Shown here piece by piece: positions 5,826-8,146 of a stretch of 8,146 bases of DNA. Origin of the DNA: Acetobacteraceae bacterium (GTDB lineage: Bacteria > Pseudomonadota > Alphaproteobacteria > Acetobacterales > Acetobacteraceae); assembly GCA_003164305.1 (NCBI GenBank), contig PLSZ01000284.1, positions 1 to 8,146 of the forward strand, written 5' to 3'. The notes below the pieces were generated by a model. The model ran no database searches. It worked only from the letters and a program-made list of their open reading frames with translations, and had not been told where the DNA came from. The translations under genes were made by a program, and so were the position numbers. The first letter of the stretch is position 1. Each line of letters starts with the position of its first letter.

Positions 5826-6562
5826 GCGTTGATTCCTTTGTTGTCGCCCGGCACGGAACCGCGCGTGCCATGCCGGGTTTCGGCCAGCCTGGCTTCCAGA
5901 AATTCGATGCGATCGATCAACGCCGACAACGCGTCGCCCACCGGATCCGGCATCAGATGATGCTCGAGGTCGATCCGCTGATCGATGCGGTGACGCCGGC
6001 GCACGGTGCGCACCAGCTTGCCCGGGATGCCGACGACGGTCATTTCCGGTGGCACATCCTCGATCACGACGGAGTTCGCGCCAACCCGCGCGCCGCGGCC
6101 GACCGTGACGGGACCAAGGATTTTTGCACCGGCGCCGATCAGCACGCCATCCTCCACCGTGGGATGCCGCTTGCCGGGGGACCAACTGGTGCCTCCCAAA
6201 GTGACGCCATGATACATGGTGACGTCGTCACCGATCTCCGCGGTTTCGCCGATCACGACGCCGGCGCCATGGTCGATGAAAAACCGGCGGCCGATCGACG
6301 CGCCGGGATGAATGTCGACATTACTGACCAGCCGCGCGAACCAGGACAGCATGCGCGCCAGGAACCGGCAGCGATGCCGCCATAAGCGATTCGCGAAACG
6401 GTACCACAACACCGCGTGGACCCCGGGATAGGCCAGGATGATTTCCAGGGTGAACCGAGCCGCCGGGTCGCGGGCCTTAACACAGGTCACATCCTCACGG
6501 ATTTGCCGCCACAGACTTAACTTTGGCGTATCGATCGCCGGCATGGCCAGGGTCACGGACAT
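5822..6562 (-). CDS. cysE: Serine O-acetyltransferase of the nif cluster
   Basis: This enzyme acetylates L-serine with acetyl-CoA to O-acetylserine, the first step of cysteine synthesis. In nif clusters the gene is also called nifP and is thought to boost cysteine for NifS and iron-sulfur cluster building. The 246-residue protein has a left-handed beta-helix of hexapeptide repeats (about residues 82-180). Catalytic positions known from E. coli CysE are visible: Asp83 in VDIHP, Asp97-His98 in IDHGAG, and His133 in [18 protein letters not shown] and [10 protein letters not shown] also match. The N-terminal domain is short, as in the nif/plant-like compact forms. The C-terminal tail after about residue 190 is helical and less conserved. 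The ATG lies three bases after the nifV stop, with GGAGG (6574-6578) 11 bases upstream. The stop overlaps nifW. Confidence 0.94.
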   Translation of the reverse strand: MSVTLAMPAIDTPKLSLWRQIREDVTCVKARDPAARFTLEIILAYPGVHAVLWYRFANRLWRHRCRFLARMLSWFARLVSNVDIHPGASIGRRFFIDHGAGVVIGETAEIGDDVTMYHGVTLGGTSWSPGKRHPTVEDGVLIGAGAKILGPVTVGRGARVGANSVVIEDVPPEMTVVGIPGKLVRTVRRRHRIDQRIDLEHHLMPDPVGDALSALIDRIEFLEARLAETRHGTRGSVPGDNKGINA

Positions 6563-6565
6563 GAC

Positions 6566-7468
6566 TTACCGTGCCTCCGGCCTGGCGACCGCGCCAAAGC
6601 CAATGCGCGACGCATCATGGCGCGGCATTGCTCCGGCCGGGCCGCGGCTCTGCCCTGTCGTCGCGGGTGCCACACCCAATATGGCAGCGACCTGGACCGC
6701 CAGCGGCGGCACCCGCGCCAGATCAATATCGACCGGATGCAAAGTGGAAATCCGGATCGCGCCGACGACGTCCTCCAACGGCGCCGCGGCCGAGCGGCCC
6801 GAGCGTTTCACCAGGCTGGTGCTGACATGCGTCGCGCCGCCTTGTACGGCGGCCAGCGTATTGGCCGTCGCCAGCGCGAAATCATCATGCCCGCGGAATT
6901 CAAGCTCGAGATCGGTTTCCGCGCACAGCTGCCGGAACAATGCATGCGTTCTGATCGGATGCAGCAGCCCAGCGGTATCGGTAAAGCGGAACCGGGTCGC
7001 GCCCGATGCCTCGGCTGCCGCGATCACATCGCGGATCAGATCGAAATTGGCTCGGCTGGCATCATCGCCGCACAGTCCGACCGTCAGGCCGCGCTCCCGC
7101 GCATGACCGATGATGTGGGAGAGGCGGTTCAACACGGCGACGCCCCCGTGCCGCCGGGCCGATAGTTTCACCGACAGGGTGATGGCGCCGATCCCGGCCC
7201 GCGTTGCCGTCTCGACGGTATGCTTCGAGGCCGGGCCCCACAGGATCGGTCTCGCGCGCACCAACCCCATCGCGACCGCCGCCAGATCGTCGATCGCGGT
7301 GCCGGTGAAACCCGGTATTCCCAGTTCAATTTCGGCGACGCCGGCGGCTTCCAGCTGTTTGGCGATTTCGTTCCGGGTGTGACGAGAGAGATTCGGCGGC
7401 GCCAAATGTTCAAGGTCTCGCGGCGTCGAGTCGTTGATGACGATGGCGGGTGGCCGGCGGCTCGTCAT
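6566..7468 (-). CDS. NifV-like DRE-TIM barrel protein, short and with altered active site
   Basis: The position between nifS and cysE and the overall sequence identify a relative of NifV, which condenses acetyl-CoA and 2-oxoglutarate to homocitrate, the organic ligand of FeMo-cofactor. Homology is clear in VAEIELGIPG (residues 44-53), GDDASRANFD (134-143), TRFRFTDTAGLLHP (158-171), HDDFALATANTLAAVQGGATHV (194-215) and PLEDVVGAI (230-238). The catalytic signatures are changed. LRDGxQ reads PRDLEH (16-21). The first His of the H-x-H metal pair is Arg192. The GxGERxGN block reads SGRSAAA (223-229), which loses the catalytic Glu and the metal-ligand Asn. The protein stops at 300 residues, against roughly 380-400 in working enzymes, so the C-terminal regulatory/accessory region is missing. 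The frame is intact, with a good ribosome site (GAGGGG, 7477-7482). It is probably not a working homocitrate synthase; a changed function or early decay are both possible. Confidence 0.88.
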   Translation of the reverse strand: MTSRRPPAIVINDSTPRDLEHLAPPNLSRHTRNEIAKQLEAAGVAEIELGIPGFTGTAIDDLAAVAMGLVRARPILWGPASKHTVETATRAGIGAITLSVKLSARRHGGVAVLNRLSHIIGHARERGLTVGLCGDDASRANFDLIRDVIAAAEASGATRFRFTDTAGLLHPIRTHALFRQLCAETDLELEFRGHDDFALATANTLAAVQGGATHVSTSLVKRSGRSAAAPLEDVVGAIRISTLHPVDIDLARVPPLAVQVAAILGVAPATTGQSRGPAGAMPRHDASRIGFGAVARPEAR

Positions 7469-7476
7469 TGTGGTGA

Positions 7477-7482
7477 CCCCTC
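7477..7482 (-). promoter_or_regulatory. Ribosome binding site GAGGGG of the nifV-like gene
   Basis: GAGGGG overlaps the nifS stop codon (7481-7483) and lies eight bases before the ATG at 7468. An intact, strong site argues that this altered gene is still translated. Confidence 0.6.
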
Positions 7483-8146
7483 AGTTGACCTGTGACGGAC
7501 TCTCGGGCGCGGAACGGGCGAACAGCGATACCGCGCGGGCGCGCTCGACAATTCTCGGCAGCGCGTCGAGGACCCGATCGACGTCGCCATCGAGGTTGCC
7601 GCGTGAGAACGAAAACCGGATGGCGCCATGCGCGGCGGTGAACTTCACCCCCATCGCGCGCAGCACGTGCGACGGCTCCATGGACCCCGACGTGCACGCC
7701 GATCCGGACGACACCGCGATCCCGGCTTTGTCGAGCCCATCCAGGATCGGTTCCGCCTCCGCGCGGTCGAATACGATGTTGGATGTATTGAACAGCCGCT
7801 CGTCCGGGTCGCCGGTGACGGCGCTGTCGGGCACCCGTTGCAAGATGCCCTGCTCCAGGCGGTCCCGCAGATCGCGAACCCGCGACAGATCGCGATCCAT
7901 ATGCACAGCGGCGAGTTGCGCGGCCTTTCCCAGACCCACGATCCCCGGCACGTTTTCCGTGCCGCCGCGGCGCCCGCGCTCCTGCTTGCCGCCATGAATC
8001 AGCGCGCTGAACTGCGTTCCCTTGCGCACATACAGCGCACCGACGCCCTTGGGGCCGTGCAGCTTATGGGCCGACAGCGAGAGCATATCGACCGCCGTGG
8101 TTTTGATGTCGATTGGCAATTTTCCCACCGCCTGCACCGCGTCGGT
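7481..8146 (-). CDS. nifS: NifS cysteine desulfurase (5' partial)
   Basis: NifS is the PLP-dependent cysteine desulfurase that releases sulfur from L-cysteine for iron-sulfur cluster assembly on NifU. Only the C-terminal 221 residues lie in the window; the frame runs off the right edge (first visible codons T-D-A-V-Q-A-V-G-K). The GTG at 8137 is an internal Val, not a start. The PLP-binding Lys is visible in LSAHKLHGPKGVGALY (visible residue 28). RGGTENVPGIVGLGKA follows, and the persulfide-forming Cys lies in SSGSACTSGSMEPSHVL (visible residue 151), the loop type seen in NifS/IscS-like group I enzymes. Length to the stop fits a roughly 400-residue protein. The nifV-like gene begins 12 bases downstream, and nifU would be expected upstream, outside the window. 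Confidence 0.96.
   Translation of the reverse strand, partial: TDAVQAVGKLPIDIKTTAVDMLSLSAHKLHGPKGVGALYVRKGTQFSALIHGGKQERGRRGGTENVPGIVGLGKAAQLAAVHMDRDLSRVRDLRDRLEQGILQRVPDSAVTGDPDERLFNTSNIVFDRAEAEPILDGLDKAGIAVSSGSACTSGSMEPSHVLRAMGVKFTAAHGAIRFSFSRGNLDGDVDRVLDALPRIVERARAVSLFARSAPESPSQVN

Noticed and set aside
5424..5960. 178-codon plus-strand open frame opposite fixX, nifW and cysE
   Set aside because: The minus-strand genes here have clear family motifs, and the plus-strand product has none.
6438..7106. 222-codon plus-strand open frame opposite the nifV-like gene
   Set aside because: I considered whether the altered nifV region might code on the other strand instead. The minus-strand product still aligns to the NifV barrel in many blocks and has a good ribosome site, while the plus-strand product is low-complexity and unrecognised.
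6566..7468. Frameshift or premature stop as the cause of the odd nifV-like protein
   Set aside because: The frame stays aligned to the family through residues about 10-265, with changes at single positions rather than a shifted stretch. The data fit substitutions plus a shortened 3' end.

Overview
The window is part of a nitrogen-fixation (nif) gene cluster from a GC-rich proteobacterium. Gene order (nifE-N-X, DUF269, DUF683, fdxB, nifQ on one strand; nifS-V-cysE-W-fixX on the other) and the protein sequences suggest an alphaproteobacterium of the Rhodospirillales/Acetobacteraceae kind. That placement is a judgement from memory of nif clusters, not from a search. Coding density is near complete: no gap between genes exceeds 40 bases, and both window edges cut a gene (nifE on the left, nifS on the right).

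Left arm (+ strand, 1-5122): nifE (5' end missing) - nifN - nifX - DUF269 gene - DUF683 gene - fdxB - nifQ - Rieske ferredoxin gene. The genes overlap or lie 1-37 bases apart, which is the pattern of one operon. NifEN is the scaffold on which the FeMo-cofactor precursor matures, NifX carries cofactor precursors, NifQ supplies molybdenum, and the two ferredoxins probably supply electrons. The visible NifE has a C-terminal extension with the cysteine spacing of the NifU [2Fe-2S] domain.

Right arm (- strand, read from 8146 down to 5162): nifS (5' end missing) - nifV-like - cysE - nifW - fixX, also tightly packed. NifS mobilises sulfur, CysE feeds cysteine synthesis, NifW protects or assists MoFe protein, and FixX is a ferredoxin that normally works with FixABC. 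The two arms converge on a perfect 24-bp palindrome (5127-5150) that fills most of the 39-bp gap between them and is a likely shared terminator.

Two things stand out. First, the gene in the nifV position encodes an intact but short (300 aa) protein in which almost every signature of a working homocitrate synthase is changed, and its C-terminal domain is absent. Second, fixX follows nifW after only 34 bases, with no fixABC between them. I see no sigma-54 promoter, insertion sequence, CRISPR array or RNA gene. The operon promoters are expected outside the window at both ends.
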